From positions 1 to 64,000 of the forward strand of contig NZ_VMNI01000013.1 in assembly GCF_007625205.1 (NCBI RefSeq): DNA of 64,000 nt, read 5' to 3'. Every line of letters begins with the position of its first letter. Positions within the stretch are counted from its first letter, which is position 1. The translations under genes were made by a program, and so were the position numbers. This document shows positions 1 through 8,741 of this stretch, piece after piece. Under the pieces are notes generated by a model. It saw nothing but the letters and a program-made list of their open reading frames with translations, did no database searches and had not been told where the DNA came from. This DNA is from Denitromonas ohlonensis (GTDB taxonomy: Bacteria; Pseudomonadota; Gammaproteobacteria; Burkholderiales; Rhodocyclaceae).

Positions 1-1965
1 GGGCTGTGCGCCCTGGGCGGCGGCTGCGTCGGATAGCGCTTTGGCAGTGCGCTCGGCGGCGCGTAGCTGGGCGACGGTTTCGGTGACATCAAGCTGTGTG
101 CTGGTGGCATTGCTGCGGGCCGTGGCCGAGAGCAGCATGCCCTCGCCGGCGCGCACGGCGAGCCAGGCGTCGGTGCGCAGCTCGAAGCCGCTGCCGCGCC
201 AGGGGCCACGGGTGGCGCTGAGTGGGTGGTGATGGATGAGGTGGCCGAGGCTGAATTGACTGGCGGCGCTGCTGGTGGCGAGGCGGGTGCACAGTTGGCC
301 GGGCGCGTCGTCGGCCAGCCACTGGTTGAAACCGGCATCATGGTTGTGGCTCATCCAGCCGCTGATCACGCCGGGATGGTTGGCGCTCGAGTCGTGGCCG
401 GCGCTGAAAGGCGGAAGCTCTTCTCCAGTAAAGGTCTGCCCGACAATGACCGGGCGGTCGATGTCCCCGCCGATGAAATCGACCAGGACTTCGGTGCCGA
501 TGCGCGGCAGGAAGTGGCTGCCCCAATTGGCGCCGGCCAGCCATTCGGCAACGCGGATCCAGGTGCCTGAGGTTTCGTCCCCTGGTGCGTTTGAGCCGCC
601 CTCACGCTCGCTTTGTTCGCTGCCCGCAGAGGACGCTGCGCTGGCGCCAGGGGTGATCCCTTGAGCGGGGGCTGACAGTCCACCGGGGTTCGGCGCATCG
701 CCGCGCTGCCAGTGAAACTGAACCTTGATGCGATGGTCTCGATCTGTGCGCAATGGGGCGTCAACGAGCCCCACGACCTGCGCGCTTTGTGGTGCGACAA
801 AGGGCTTCGGGCAGGGGAGTGGGGCGATTGGCTGTGCGTAGGCTTGGGCGTCAAACTGGTTGCGGTAGCTGCCGGCTTCAATGTCTGATGATTTGAGCAG
901 GCGTGCCATATTTGCGCCGAGGTTGTTGGCAGCCTGGTGGGAAATGGCAAGTGCGGTAAAGGTGTTGCGACCTGACGGGTATTGATCGTGGCCAGTGAGC
1001 GTAAAGGTGCTGGCGACAGCCATTGCGCGTGCGCTGCCTGTGCCTTGGAAGCGCTGAAACCGTGATTCGTGAGCGGCGAGAAGGGCGTCGGATCGTTGCG
1101 TTGCGGCCTGACGGCTTTCGAAGGGATAGGCGGCGCTGCCGTCATAGATTTCCAGCGGGGGGACGTTGCCATTGTCCAGCGTGCTGCTGGCTTCGCCGCC
1201 TGGCGCAGTGAGTTGTTTGTAGTCCCACCCGCTGAGACTGATTTTGTTGGTGAGTATCTGTCGAGTCTCGTGAAATCCTTGGATGCTGTCGGTGATTTCC
1301 GTTGCGTCGGCGCGATGGAAACGAATGGTCGGTTGGGTGCAGATGGGGCGTTCGGCGTGGCGATCGAAGACGACGAGTTTGTGGCGTGCGTGTGTGGCGT
1401 TGTCGCCCGCGGCGGCGTTTTGGTCGTGTTCAAATCGGTAGGACAGTCCCTCGGCCGAGAGCACTCTCTGTATGAATGCCAGGTCGGTTTCCCGGTATTG
1501 GGTGAGCCGGCTGTGGATGCGCAGGGTTTGCGAGACGTCGATGCGCCAATCGGCCTGGGGGTAGTCGGACAGGATTCTGTCGAGTGCCGTACGCACATCG
1601 ACATCTTGAAACAAGTAGCAGTTGCGTCGGTGCTTGAGCAGTGCGAGCCAGGGCGCTACGTCGAGTCGATACCGCGCCAACCCGCCGTCCGAACCGAGTT
1701 GCAGCGCCTGGGTGACATAGCCGTGCCAGCACCGATGCGCGCCGTCCGCCAATTGCAGGCGAAGCGTGATTTCTTCGCCGATCAGCGCGTTCAGGTCAAA
1801 GTATGCGTGCGCTGAGAGGCAGTCGATTTCGAACAGGAAAGGCTGTGATACCGACTCGCGGCCGGTGAAACGTTCGACGAGCAATGCGGCGTCGGGCAGA
1901 GCTGTTGATATTTCTATCAGCCGGTTTTGCTGTGAGATCAGCGCGGCAAACGGGAATGGGGTCAT
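1..1965 (-). CDS. vgrG: Type VI secretion spike protein VgrG (TssI), C-terminus beyond window
   Basis: VgrG forms the trimeric spike at the tip of the T6SS tube and carries effectors into target cells. The frame is open from ATG at 1965 to the first base of the window, giving 655 codons with no stop, so the gene is partial at its 3' end. The N-terminus (start MTPFPFAALISQQ) has the gp27-like region. RIKVQFHWQRG near residues 408-418 and a GTEVLVDFIGGDIDRPVIVG stretch near residues 495-515 are hallmarks of the gp5/OB-fold part of VgrG. It lies 29 bp downstream of tssL on the same strand and is probably co-transcribed with tssJKL. Whether the missing end carries an effector domain cannot be seen. 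Confidence 0.93.
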   Translation of the reverse strand, partial: MTPFPFAALISQQNRLIEISTALPDAALLVERFTGRESVSQPFLFEIDCLSAHAYFDLNALIGEEITLRLQLADGAHRCWHGYVTQALQLGSDGGLARYRLDVAPWLALLKHRRNCYLFQDVDVRTALDRILSDYPQADWRIDVSQTLRIHSRLTQYRETDLAFIQRVLSAEGLSYRFEHDQNAAAGDNATHARHKLVVFDRHAERPICTQPTIRFHRADATEITDSIQGFHETRQILTNKISLSGWDYKQLTAPGGEASSTLDNGNVPPLEIYDGSAAYPFESRQAATQRSDALLAAHESRFQRFQGTGSARAMAVASTFTLTGHDQYPSGRNTFTALAISHQAANNLGANMARLLKSSDIEAGSYRNQFDAQAYAQPIAPLPCPKPFVAPQSAQVVGLVDAPLRTDRDHRIKVQFHWQRGDAPNPGGLSAPAQGITPGASAASSAGSEQSEREGGSNAPGDETSGTWIRVAEWLAGANWGSHFLPRIGTEVLVDFIGGDIDRPVIVGQTFTGEELPPFSAGHDSSANHPGVISGWMSHNHDAGFNQWLADDAPGQLCTRLATSSAASQFSLGHLIHHHPLSATRGPWRGSGFELRTDAWLAVRAGEGMLLSATARSNATSTQLDVTETVAQLRAAERTAKALSDAAAAQGAQP

Positions 1966-1994
1966 GATTGGCGCAGCCCTTGCAGACGTTGAGT

Positions 1995-2765
1995 TCAGGG
2001 CAGAGTGATCGTTAAGGTGGGTGCGCGCGGGGCGAGCTGGACGATGTCCTGGAAGGGGGCCATGGTGTCATGCGTGGTTCGTTGGGCGTAGCTGTTGAGT
2101 GCGAGATAGGCGAGCAGGCCGAGCAGGGAGAGGACCGAGCCGATGACCCAGACGGGCACTTCACGCTTGAGGGCGTGGGTGATCTGGTCGGGCGCCATGG
2201 CGCGAGGTGCAAAACTGGCGGCTTTGCCTTTGAGGTGGGCGATTTGCTCACCGACCTGGGCGGTGAGGTACTTGAGCTTTTCAGGCCCTTCGAGCAGATA
2301 CTTGCCCTTGAAGCCGAGGAGCAAGCACATGTGGAAAACGTCGAGCGCGTTGAGTCGGCTGGCGCCGCCGTTTCTCGCCGCTTCGAGCTTGTCGAAAAAG
2401 TGTTCGCCAGCGAGTTGATCCCCGAACAGGGCCAGTTGCAGCGGACGTCGCTCCCAGGTGTCGCGAATGGCGGAGCGGGAAGAGAGAATCGTTTCATCGA
2501 CGGTGGCGCAAAAGGCGTACTTGGCGTCGAAGATGTCTTCGGCGCTGAAGTGATGCTTTTTGGCCGTTCGTTCAAAGTTGGCGAGAAACTTCTGAACGTG
2601 TGAAGTGAAGCGGTCCGCGTCACTCGGTGCCGTTTGGTTTCGCAGCAAAATCAGCATGTAGAACCCGTCGTAAAGCAGATCGACCAGTGTTCGGGCGCTG
2701 GATTCGATGGCTGGCGGACGTGGCGCGGGCGTGGCGTCGCCGAAAAGGGTGGGCGGTGAATTCAT
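1995..2765 (-). CDS. tssL: T6SS inner-membrane protein TssL (DotU/IcmH family)
   Basis: TssL is part of the TssJLM membrane complex that anchors the T6SS baseplate. The start is ATG at 2765 (MNSPPTLFGDATPAPRP), overlapping the tssK stop by 4 bases in an ATGA arrangement. The 256-residue product has the DotU cytoplasmic helical domain, with YDGFYMLILLRNQ and DVFHMCLLLGFKGKYL as typical stretches. A single membrane segment lies near residues 200-225, and the chain ends about 30 residues later. There is no C-terminal OmpA-like peptidoglycan-binding domain, so this is the short form. Anchoring to the wall would then depend on another subunit; this is inference. Confidence 0.93.
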   Translation of the reverse strand: MNSPPTLFGDATPAPRPPAIESSARTLVDLLYDGFYMLILLRNQTAPSDADRFTSHVQKFLANFERTAKKHHFSAEDIFDAKYAFCATVDETILSSRSAIRDTWERRPLQLALFGDQLAGEHFFDKLEAARNGGASRLNALDVFHMCLLLGFKGKYLLEGPEKLKYLTAQVGEQIAHLKGKAASFAPRAMAPDQITHALKREVPVWVIGSVLSLLGLLAYLALNSYAQRTTHDTMAPFQDIVQLAPRAPTLTITLP

Positions 2766-4105
2766 GGGGTGACGGCGATGAGTTCGAGTTTGAGGTCTTG
2801 GTAGCTTTCGGGGGCGTAGATCATGATGGACTGCGCCTTGAGCATGCGTTCGTATAGCGCGCCCGTGGTGTCGAGCGCGAAATAGCTTGCGCCGGGTCGA
2901 ACCGGGATGGCTGCCGGGACTTGCGCCGCGTGGCTGATCCGAACGCCCGACATAGCCGACAGTACGAGTTTTTCGACATCGTCCGGGGCGCCTACTTTCA
3001 GACGCAAGGGGACCGACTCGATAAGCTCGGACTGAGGGTGAGCCGCGCTGACAGAGAGGTAGAAGGTGGTGTCGCTGGCGATTTTTTCCGAATCGAGACG
3101 CCCGGCATGGAAGGCGGGTTTGGGTTGCGTAAGTGCAATGGAAAAGTATCGTGTTGAAATGACCGTATCGAGCAGGTCGCGCAGGATTTTGTCGAGTTGG
3201 GTGAAGCACGCGCCGGGGGCGCCATGTTCGTAGGCGGGCAGATCGTCGAGCGCGTGATGCTTCGAGAAGGTCATCAATCCACCGGCCAGACGAAGCAGTT
3301 CCTGAAACAGTCGTTCCGGGTGAATGTCTGGGTTGCGGAACAGATGTGTCAGCGCCGCACAAGCGCTGCTGGCAGTATGAAGCAGCCAGAACGATGCAAT
3401 GTCGCCGGAGCGGAATTCAATGATGTTCTGCGAGGGTTCGCGATGAAAGCCATAGAGCGCATCGACTTTTGCGCGAAGCGCGTCGATCTGACGGCGGAGC
3501 ATGAGATAGAGCAGCGGGGCACTGCGCAGACTGGTGGCCGGGGGCAAAAATGCAGGATCGCGTTCGAACCCGTCACTGCTGGTCCGCCGTATGCGAAGTA
3601 GCGGAAGCGTCGCGTATTGGTCTCGTGGCTCGCTGGCGGCTTTAAGATAGGCCAGCTTGCTGAGGTAGGTGATTTGCGCATCGGCCGCGTCAGTAAAGAG
3701 GTCGGCTGTGTCTTTGGGTTCGATAAGAAACCGCGCATGGCTGCCGTCGCGACTGCCCTCGACGCAGTTTCCTCCGTGATTTTTGAGCTGATGAATTGCC
3801 AGATGGAATGTGATGCCGCCCTGGTCGGAGACGAGCGCGTCCAGGGCAACCGGTGGCGGAAGCTGGTCAATGTCCGGGGCCGTAAATGATGTCCCGTCGG
3901 ACATCACGACATCAATGCGATTGAAGCGCAGCGTGCCGGTTTTGAGCGCTTCGATATCCAGTGCAAGGTCTTTGACGCCCCACGCGAAGGGTTGGGCGGT
4001 CATGAGTGCATGACGGCTCAAGGCCTCGGCATACGCATCCTGTTGCTGGAAATGTTGTGGCCGAAGAAAAAGCCCTTCGCCCCACAGTATTTTTGCACTC
4101 TGCAT
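2762..4105 (-). CDS. tssK: T6SS baseplate-membrane connector TssK
   Basis: TssK trimers link the T6SS baseplate to the TssL/TssM membrane complex. The product is 447 residues and begins MQSAKILWGEGLFLRPQHFQ, the characteristic TssK N-terminus. A GTG three bases upstream is in frame, but ATG at 4105 is preferred because an AGGGA element sits five bases before it. The gene is 13 bp downstream of tssJ and overlaps tssL by 4 bases, so the three are very likely translationally coupled. The length is normal for the family and no disruption is seen. Confidence 0.95.
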   Translation of the reverse strand: MQSAKILWGEGLFLRPQHFQQQDAYAEALSRHALMTAQPFAWGVKDLALDIEALKTGTLRFNRIDVVMSDGTSFTAPDIDQLPPPVALDALVSDQGGITFHLAIHQLKNHGGNCVEGSRDGSHARFLIEPKDTADLFTDAADAQITYLSKLAYLKAASEPRDQYATLPLLRIRRTSSDGFERDPAFLPPATSLRSAPLLYLMLRRQIDALRAKVDALYGFHREPSQNIIEFRSGDIASFWLLHTASSACAALTHLFRNPDIHPERLFQELLRLAGGLMTFSKHHALDDLPAYEHGAPGACFTQLDKILRDLLDTVISTRYFSIALTQPKPAFHAGRLDSEKIASDTTFYLSVSAAHPQSELIESVPLRLKVGAPDDVEKLVLSAMSGVRISHAAQVPAAIPVRPGASYFALDTTGALYERMLKAQSIMIYAPESYQDLKLELIAVTP

Positions 4106-4118
4106 CACTATCCCTTGG

Positions 4119-4730
4119 CTACCCGTCGCAGCTTACGCCCGACAGTGTTCTTGATTGATCGGCCGGTTGGGCGCCCGACACCACCCCGCGGCCAGCCGTC
4201 AGTGCGCAGGCATGTGCGCCGACCGTGATGCCTGTTTCTTGTGACGCGACCGCGTCAAACGTGAGCTTCCAGCGGCGCTGGGCCGGCGATCGGAAAAGGC
4301 CGACGACGCCAATGGTTGTACTGTCGGCAGTCAGCTTTTGGGTGAGGTCGTAGTTTTTTCCCGGTATGAGAACGACGTCCTCGACCGCGACCAGGTCCTC
4401 GCCCAGCACGGCTTTTCCCGCATCGTCGCCGCTCGCTGCGGGGTAGGGAAGTTCGCCAAACGCACGCCCATTGCGTAGTTGATAGACCCGCACCACCAGC
4501 GACAAGGATTGCCCAGAGGGGGTGGTGTTGAGTTCTTTTCCGGCAGAAATTCGCATTGGCACCTCAACGCCCTTTTGCTCCTTATTGCCCGCGTCCGTCT
4601 TGATGCCGGAAAGCTGCATCGCGATGTTGACGGCAGTGCCTACCGCTTGCACGGCGCCTGTTGTGGCGCACCCGGTATTTGTCGCCACTATCGCGACAAG
4701 CAATGCGAGAAGCTTTTTCTGGAGCGTCAT
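4119..4730 (-). CDS. tssJ: T6SS outer-membrane lipoprotein TssJ
   Basis: TssJ is the outer-membrane lipoprotein of the TssJLM complex. The 203-residue product has a lipoprotein signal ending NTGC, with the acylated cysteine at residue 21. A beta-sandwich-like region follows, including SLSLVVRVYQLRN, the segment typical of TssJ/VasD. It is the first gene of the minus arm and sits back to back with the TPR lipoprotein gene across a 181-bp intergenic region. The C-terminus after about residue 165 (VGAHACALTAGRG...) is longer than in compact TssJ proteins. Confidence 0.9.
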   Translation of the reverse strand: MTLQKKLLALLVAIVATNTGCATTGAVQAVGTAVNIAMQLSGIKTDAGNKEQKGVEVPMRISAGKELNTTPSGQSLSLVVRVYQLRNGRAFGELPYPAASGDDAGKAVLGEDLVAVEDVVLIPGKNYDLTQKLTADSTTIGVVGLFRSPAQRRWKLTFDAVASQETGITVGAHACALTAGRGVVSGAQPADQSRTLSGVSCDG

Positions 4731-4780
4731 TGGCCCATTCGTCGATCTGCTGTATATGACATGGTCACTTTTTGTAGCGA

Positions 4781-4792
4781 CATGCTAGCATG
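4781..4792. promoter_or_regulatory. 12-bp perfect palindrome in the divergent T6SS intergenic region
   Basis: CATGCTAGCATG is a perfect 12-bp palindrome midway between the divergent tssJ and TPR-lipoprotein genes (intergenic 4731-4911). Its position fits an operator acting on both arms. No convincing -35/-10 or sigma-54 site was identified by eye, so the regulatory role is inference. Confidence 0.35.
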
Positions 4793-4911
4793 CGCACGTC
4801 GTATGCAAAACGCGTTGTTTTTGTCGAGGCGAGACTGTACTATCTCGCACTTTCCAAGGCAAACATTTGTCATATTGTCGGCGTCGTTGTGCGCTGTGAA
4901 TGAGGATAGTC

Positions 4912-5550
4912 ATGAGTTTGACGCGTTCCGTTTGGTTGTTTTTGGCGCCAGTTGTGCTGTTCGGCCTCCAGGCTTGCGCGACGAAGCCCTTGCCCTTGTC
5001 GCAAGAGGCGTTTTCGTCGGCCATGGCGGTGTCGGGTGTGAAAGTCGACGTGCTCGTCGGTGAAGCCAAACTGGATGAGGCGGTTGGATTGCTTGCCAAG
5101 ATGGCGGAAGACAATCCTGCTCAGAAGGAACCCTGGGTGCGTATGGCACGAATTCACTTTGAGGCCGAAAACTATGGCAATGCCATCGTTGCTGCAGATG
5201 AGGCCTTGCAGCGCGACAGCACGGATATGACAGCCAAGGGCTTGCGTGCGGTCAGCGGTTTGCGGGTTGCTACACAGTCGCTGGCCGAGCTTCGTGATGA
5301 CACGAATCTGAAAGGTTCCGCCCGGGCCGATGCGCTCAGTCTGGCGAAGGTGTTGCGCGAAACACTTGGTGAGGATGTCTTGGTGCCGCCGGTGTCTGCC
5401 GAAGCCAAGCGTCGCGAGGAGGAGCTCGAAGTGCGTGCCAAGCCGCGCAGGAAGGTGCGCCGCGCGCCTGTTGCGGTCGCGCCTTCACCGGCAACACGGT
5501 CCCCAACGCCGCTGCCTGTGGATGGTGATCCTTTTAGCGTACTCAAGTAG
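4912..5550 (+). CDS. T6SS-associated TPR lipoprotein
   Basis: This is a putative outer-membrane lipoprotein of 212 residues. The signal ends LQAC with the lipid-attachment cysteine at residue 22. TPR-like helices follow (AKMAEDNPAQKEPWVRMARI, then NAIVAADEALQRDSTDMTAK), then a basic and proline-rich tail. ATG at 4912 is chosen over the in-frame ATG at 4900 because GAGGA lies five bases before 4912. It heads the plus arm, 84 bp before tssB. TPR lipoproteins occur at this place in several betaproteobacterial T6SS loci as accessory proteins; a specific name is not assigned. Its role, perhaps in assembly or wall attachment, is not shown by the sequence. Confidence 0.75.
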   Translation: MSLTRSVWLFLAPVVLFGLQACATKPLPLSQEAFSSAMAVSGVKVDVLVGEAKLDEAVGLLAKMAEDNPAQKEPWVRMARIHFEAENYGNAIVAADEALQRDSTDMTAKGLRAVSGLRVATQSLAELRDDTNLKGSARADALSLAKVLRETLGEDVLVPPVSAEAKRREEELEVRAKPRRKVRRAPVAVAPSPATRSPTPLPVDGDPFSVLK

Positions 5551-5634
5551 CTATTGAATCGATGCCGGCTGCGCACCACTTGTCTGTGCGGGGCGACGGT
5601 GAACCCGTGTTGAACATCTGATTGGAGACGTACT

Positions 5635-6147
5635 GTGGCAAAAAAAGAGAGTGTTCAAAAACGATTGCAGAAGGTGCGGCCTCCGCGCGTGCAACTGACC
5701 TATGACGTTGAGCGTGGCGACGCAATTGAGCAAAAGGAGTTGCCTTTTGTCGTGGGCGTTCTGGGTGACTATGCCGGGCAGTCCGAGCAGCCACAGGGCA
5801 AATTACGCGACAGAAAATTCGTCAATGTCGATCTCGATAATTTCGACGATGTCATGGCGGGTCTGGCGCCTCGTGCGGCGTTCCGTGTCAAAAACCGCCT
5901 GACGCCAGAGGGCGGCGAACTTGCTGTCGACCTGACATTCAACCGCTTTGACGACTTTCGTCCCGAGTCCGTGGCGGGCCAAGTGGCGCCTTTGCGTCGT
6001 TTGCTGGAGGCGCGTTCAAAAATCGCCGATTTGCGCAACAAGTTGGCCGGCAATGAGAAGCTGGAAGACCTTCTTGTGGATGTGCTCAAGAGTACCGAGC
6101 AGCTTCAGCAACTCGGACACAACGGTGATCAGGAGGGGGGCGAATGA
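5635..6147 (+). CDS. tssB: T6SS contractile sheath small subunit TssB (VipA)
   Basis: TssB pairs with TssC to build the contractile sheath. The 170-residue product starts at a GTG (5635) preceded by GGAGA with six bases of spacing. It begins MAKKESVQKRLQKVRPPRVQ, and has the family region FVNVDLDNFDDVMAGLAPR, then a C-terminal coiled-coil helix (RRLLEARSKIADLRNKL). It overlaps tssC by 4 bases (ATGA), typical of the strict tssB-tssC pair. Confidence 0.96.
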   Translation: MAKKESVQKRLQKVRPPRVQLTYDVERGDAIEQKELPFVVGVLGDYAGQSEQPQGKLRDRKFVNVDLDNFDDVMAGLAPRAAFRVKNRLTPEGGELAVDLTFNRFDDFRPESVAGQVAPLRRLLEARSKIADLRNKLAGNEKLEDLLVDVLKSTEQLQQLGHNGDQEGGE

Positions 6148-7628
6148 GTACCCAGATGGCGACCCAGGCCGCAGTGACGGAAGCGCCCGATGCAAGCCTG
6201 CTTGACCGGATCATTGAAGATAGTCGCGTGGCACGTTCCGACAACGAGCGGGCGCGCGCGAGGGACATCATCAGCGAGTTTGCCAGCCAGGTGCTCGAAG
6301 GCGAAGTGGTCGTCTCGGAGAATCTCGCCGCATCGCTCGACGCGCGCGTGGCGGAACTCGATCGACTGATCTCCGAGCAGTTGAGCGAGGTGATGCACGC
6401 CTCCGCGTTTCAAGCGCTCGAAGGTGCGTGGACCGGGTTGCACTATCTGTGCAAGCAGACATCAACCGGCGAACAACAGAAAATCAAGCTGATGAGTGCG
6501 ACCAAGCAAGAGCTGGTCAGGGATTTCAAGACGGCGATCGATTTTGATCAGAGTGCGTTGTTCAAGAAAGTTTACGAAGAAGAGTTCGGCACCTTCGGCG
6601 GTGCGCCATTTGGCGCGCTGATTGGCCAGTTCGACGTGACACGTCAGCCCGAGGACATGTACTTCATCGAGCAGATGTCGCATGTGGCGGCGGCGGCCCA
6701 TGCGCCCTTCGTTACGGCAGCATCACCTGAATTATTCGGGCTGGACTCCTTCACTGATCTCGGAAAACCGCGTGATCTGTCGAAAGTATTCGATACCGTC
6801 GAGTACGCAAAATGGAAATCCTTTCGGGATGCCGAAGATTCGCGCTATGTCGGATTGGCCATGCCGCGCTTTCTTGGGCGCCTGCCGTACAACCCGATCG
6901 ATGGCATCACGACCGAGGGTTTCAACTTTGTCGAAGAGGTCGATGGGGCTGATCACAGCAAATACCTGTGGTGCAACGCTGCCTTTGCGTTTGGTGCGCG
7001 ACTGACCAATGCATTCGAGAACTATGGCTGGTGCGCCGCCATTCGCGGGGTGGAGGGCGGAGGCTTGGTGGAAGACCTGCCCACGCACACCTTCCGCACG
7101 GATGAAGGCGAGATTGCACTCAAGTGTCCGACGGAGATCGCTATTACCGATCGCCGGGAAAAGGAGCTGAGTGACCTGGGATTCATCCCGCTGGTGCATT
7201 GCAAGAACACCGACTTTGCCGCCTTCTTTGGTGCGCAGTCGGCGCAAAAGGCAAAAAAATACGACACCGACTCCGCCAACGCCAACGCCTCCTTGTCGGC
7301 GCAATTGCAATACATCTTTGCCGTCTCACGAATCGCGCACTACATGAAGGCGATGATGCGCGACAAGATCGGCAGTTTTGCCTCATCTGCCAATGTTGAG
7401 TCCTACATCCAGCGCTGGATCGATCAGTACGTCACCGCCGATGACTCCGCGTCTCAGGAGACCAAGGCGCAATTTCCGCTTCGCGAGGCCTCAATCGAGG
7501 TCAGCGAAGTGGCGGGGCGGCCAGGCGTGTATCGCGCAGTGTCGTTTATTCGGCCGCATTTTCAACTTGATGAGTTGTCGGTGTCCTTGCGATTGGTGGC
7601 TGAGTTGCCGCAGTCGAGCAAGGGTTGA
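6144..7628 (+). CDS. tssC: T6SS contractile sheath large subunit TssC (VipB)
   Basis: TssC is the large sheath protein, 494 residues, the usual length. Recognisable stretches include ALEGAWTGLHYLCKQT, EFGTFGGAPFGALIGQFDV and FMRDKIGSF-like PMR motifs near the C-terminus (KAMMRDKIGSFASSANVESY). Translation is coupled to tssB by the ATGA overlap at 6144-6147. It is followed after 34 bp by hcp, which has its own strong ribosome binding site. Confidence 0.97.
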   Translation: MSTQMATQAAVTEAPDASLLDRIIEDSRVARSDNERARARDIISEFASQVLEGEVVVSENLAASLDARVAELDRLISEQLSEVMHASAFQALEGAWTGLHYLCKQTSTGEQQKIKLMSATKQELVRDFKTAIDFDQSALFKKVYEEEFGTFGGAPFGALIGQFDVTRQPEDMYFIEQMSHVAAAAHAPFVTAASPELFGLDSFTDLGKPRDLSKVFDTVEYAKWKSFRDAEDSRYVGLAMPRFLGRLPYNPIDGITTEGFNFVEEVDGADHSKYLWCNAAFAFGARLTNAFENYGWCAAIRGVEGGGLVEDLPTHTFRTDEGEIALKCPTEIAITDRREKELSDLGFIPLVHCKNTDFAAFFGAQSAQKAKKYDTDSANANASLSAQLQYIFAVSRIAHYMKAMMRDKIGSFASSANVESYIQRWIDQYVTADDSASQETKAQFPLREASIEVSEVAGRPGVYRAVSFIRPHFQLDELSVSLRLVAELPQSSKG

Positions 7629-7662
7629 TTTTTCTCTGTCATAACCCCAAGGGGGATCAAGC

Positions 7663-8199
7663 ATGAAGGATATTTACGTCGAGTTTAAAGGGAGTGACAT
7701 CAAGGGTGACTCCCGCGATGCCAAACACAAGGACACGGTCGAAGTGTCTGCGTGGAGCCACACCATTCGCCAGCCGAAATCGGCGACAGCATCGGGCTCT
7801 GGCGGTCACACCGCAGAGCGCGTCGAGCACGGCGAAATGATCTTCACCAAAGATATCGACGGTTCCAGCCCGAAGCTCTACCAGGCGTGCTCATCCGGTC
7901 TGGTGATCAATGACGTGGTGATTTATTTCTATCGCGCGTTTGGCGGCAAGAACACCACGGGCAATCCGTCGGGCACCCAGAACCGTCATCAGTACCTCAA
8001 GATCGAACTGAAGAACGCGATCATCGCATCGGTGTCGCCGTCGGTCAGCGATGAGGCCATTCCGCAAGAGACCTTCTCCTTGAAGTATTCCGCGGTGAAG
8101 TGGACCTACGACGAGCTGAATATCGACGGCAGCAAGTCCGGCAAAGTGAATATTCAGGGCGCCTGGAATCTGGCGAAAAACACCCCGAATCTGACCTGA
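7663..8199 (+). CDS. hcp: T6SS inner tube protein Hcp (TssD)
   Basis: Hcp hexamers stack into the tube that is propelled by sheath contraction, and Hcp is itself secreted. The 178-residue product begins MKDIYVEFKGSDIKGDSRDA, with the typical KDTVEVSAWSHTIRQP region and a central EMIFTKDIDGSSPKLYQACS. A purine-rich AAGGGGG stands before the ATG. A stem-loop follows immediately downstream (8219-8248), consistent with hcp being expressed above its operon neighbours. No C-terminal effector extension is present. Confidence 0.96.
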   Translation: MKDIYVEFKGSDIKGDSRDAKHKDTVEVSAWSHTIRQPKSATASGSGGHTAERVEHGEMIFTKDIDGSSPKLYQACSSGLVINDVVIYFYRAFGGKNTTGNPSGTQNRHQYLKIELKNAIIASVSPSVSDEAIPQETFSLKYSAVKWTYDELNIDGSKSGKVNIQGAWNLAKNTPNLT

Positions 8200-8218
8200 T
8201 CGATCGAGGTGAGACACA

Positions 8219-8248
8219 AGAATGACGGGGGCCCGACTCCGTCATTCT
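8219..8248 (+). terminator. 10-bp stem-loop between hcp and tssE (partial terminator or mRNA stabiliser)
   Basis: AGAATGACGG (8219-8228) and CCGTCATTCT (8239-8248) are perfect inverted repeats around a 10-base loop, directly after hcp. No T-run follows, so full termination is unlikely. A stem that protects the hcp mRNA 3' end or attenuates read-through into tssE is inferred. Confidence 0.6.
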
Positions 8249-8261
8249 CTTGAGGCGCGTG

Positions 8262-8741
8262 ATGAAAGCGTTCGAACCGTCGATTTTCGACAAGCTGTTT
8301 GACGAATCGCCAGTGCAAGCGCTACGTCGGCGCTTGAGCATGGATGAGCTCAAAGATTCGGTTGCCCGGGACCTTGAAGCCTTGCTGAATACACGCACGA
8401 TCATCGATGAATCGCTCGAGTCGGACTATCCGCTCGCGCTTGGCTCGGTCGCCAGCTTTGGCTTGAACGACTTTTCCGGATTGAGTCTGGCAAGTGTCAA
8501 TGATCGCCGGCGTATTTGCGCTTCCATCGAGCGGGCGATCGCCCGCCATGAGCCACGCCTGCGAGACATCGAGGTCGGACTGGAACTTGATCGCCGATCA
8601 ATCAACGCGCTGTATTTCTTTATTCGAGGGGTTTTGGTGGTGCGGCCAGCACAGGAGCCGGTGAGCTTTGACGCCATGTTGCAGCCCACCACACTTCAGT
8701 ACTCGGTCGGGCGCCAACGGGGGCGGAGCGGGAATAGCTAA
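8262..8741 (+). CDS. tssE: T6SS baseplate protein TssE (gp25-like)
   Basis: TssE is the small gp25-like baseplate wedge protein. ATG at 8262 is chosen because a GAGG stands six bases upstream; GTG at 8259 and TTG at 8250 are in-frame alternatives. The 159-residue product contains SIFDKLFDE at the N-terminus, RDLEALLNTRTIIDE, and YPLALGSVASFGLNDFSG, which match the gp25/TssE lysozyme-like fold region. It ends flush against tssF (stop at 8741, ATG at 8742). Confidence 0.92.
   Translation: MKAFEPSIFDKLFDESPVQALRRRLSMDELKDSVARDLEALLNTRTIIDESLESDYPLALGSVASFGLNDFSGLSLASVNDRRRICASIERAIARHEPRLRDIEVGLELDRRSINALYFFIRGVLVVRPAQEPVSFDAMLQPTTLQYSVGRQRGRSGNS

Noticed and set aside
366-1604. 412-residue minus-strand open frame
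   Set aside because: It lies in a different frame inside vgrG, whose own frame is open from 1965 to the window edge with clear VgrG motifs.
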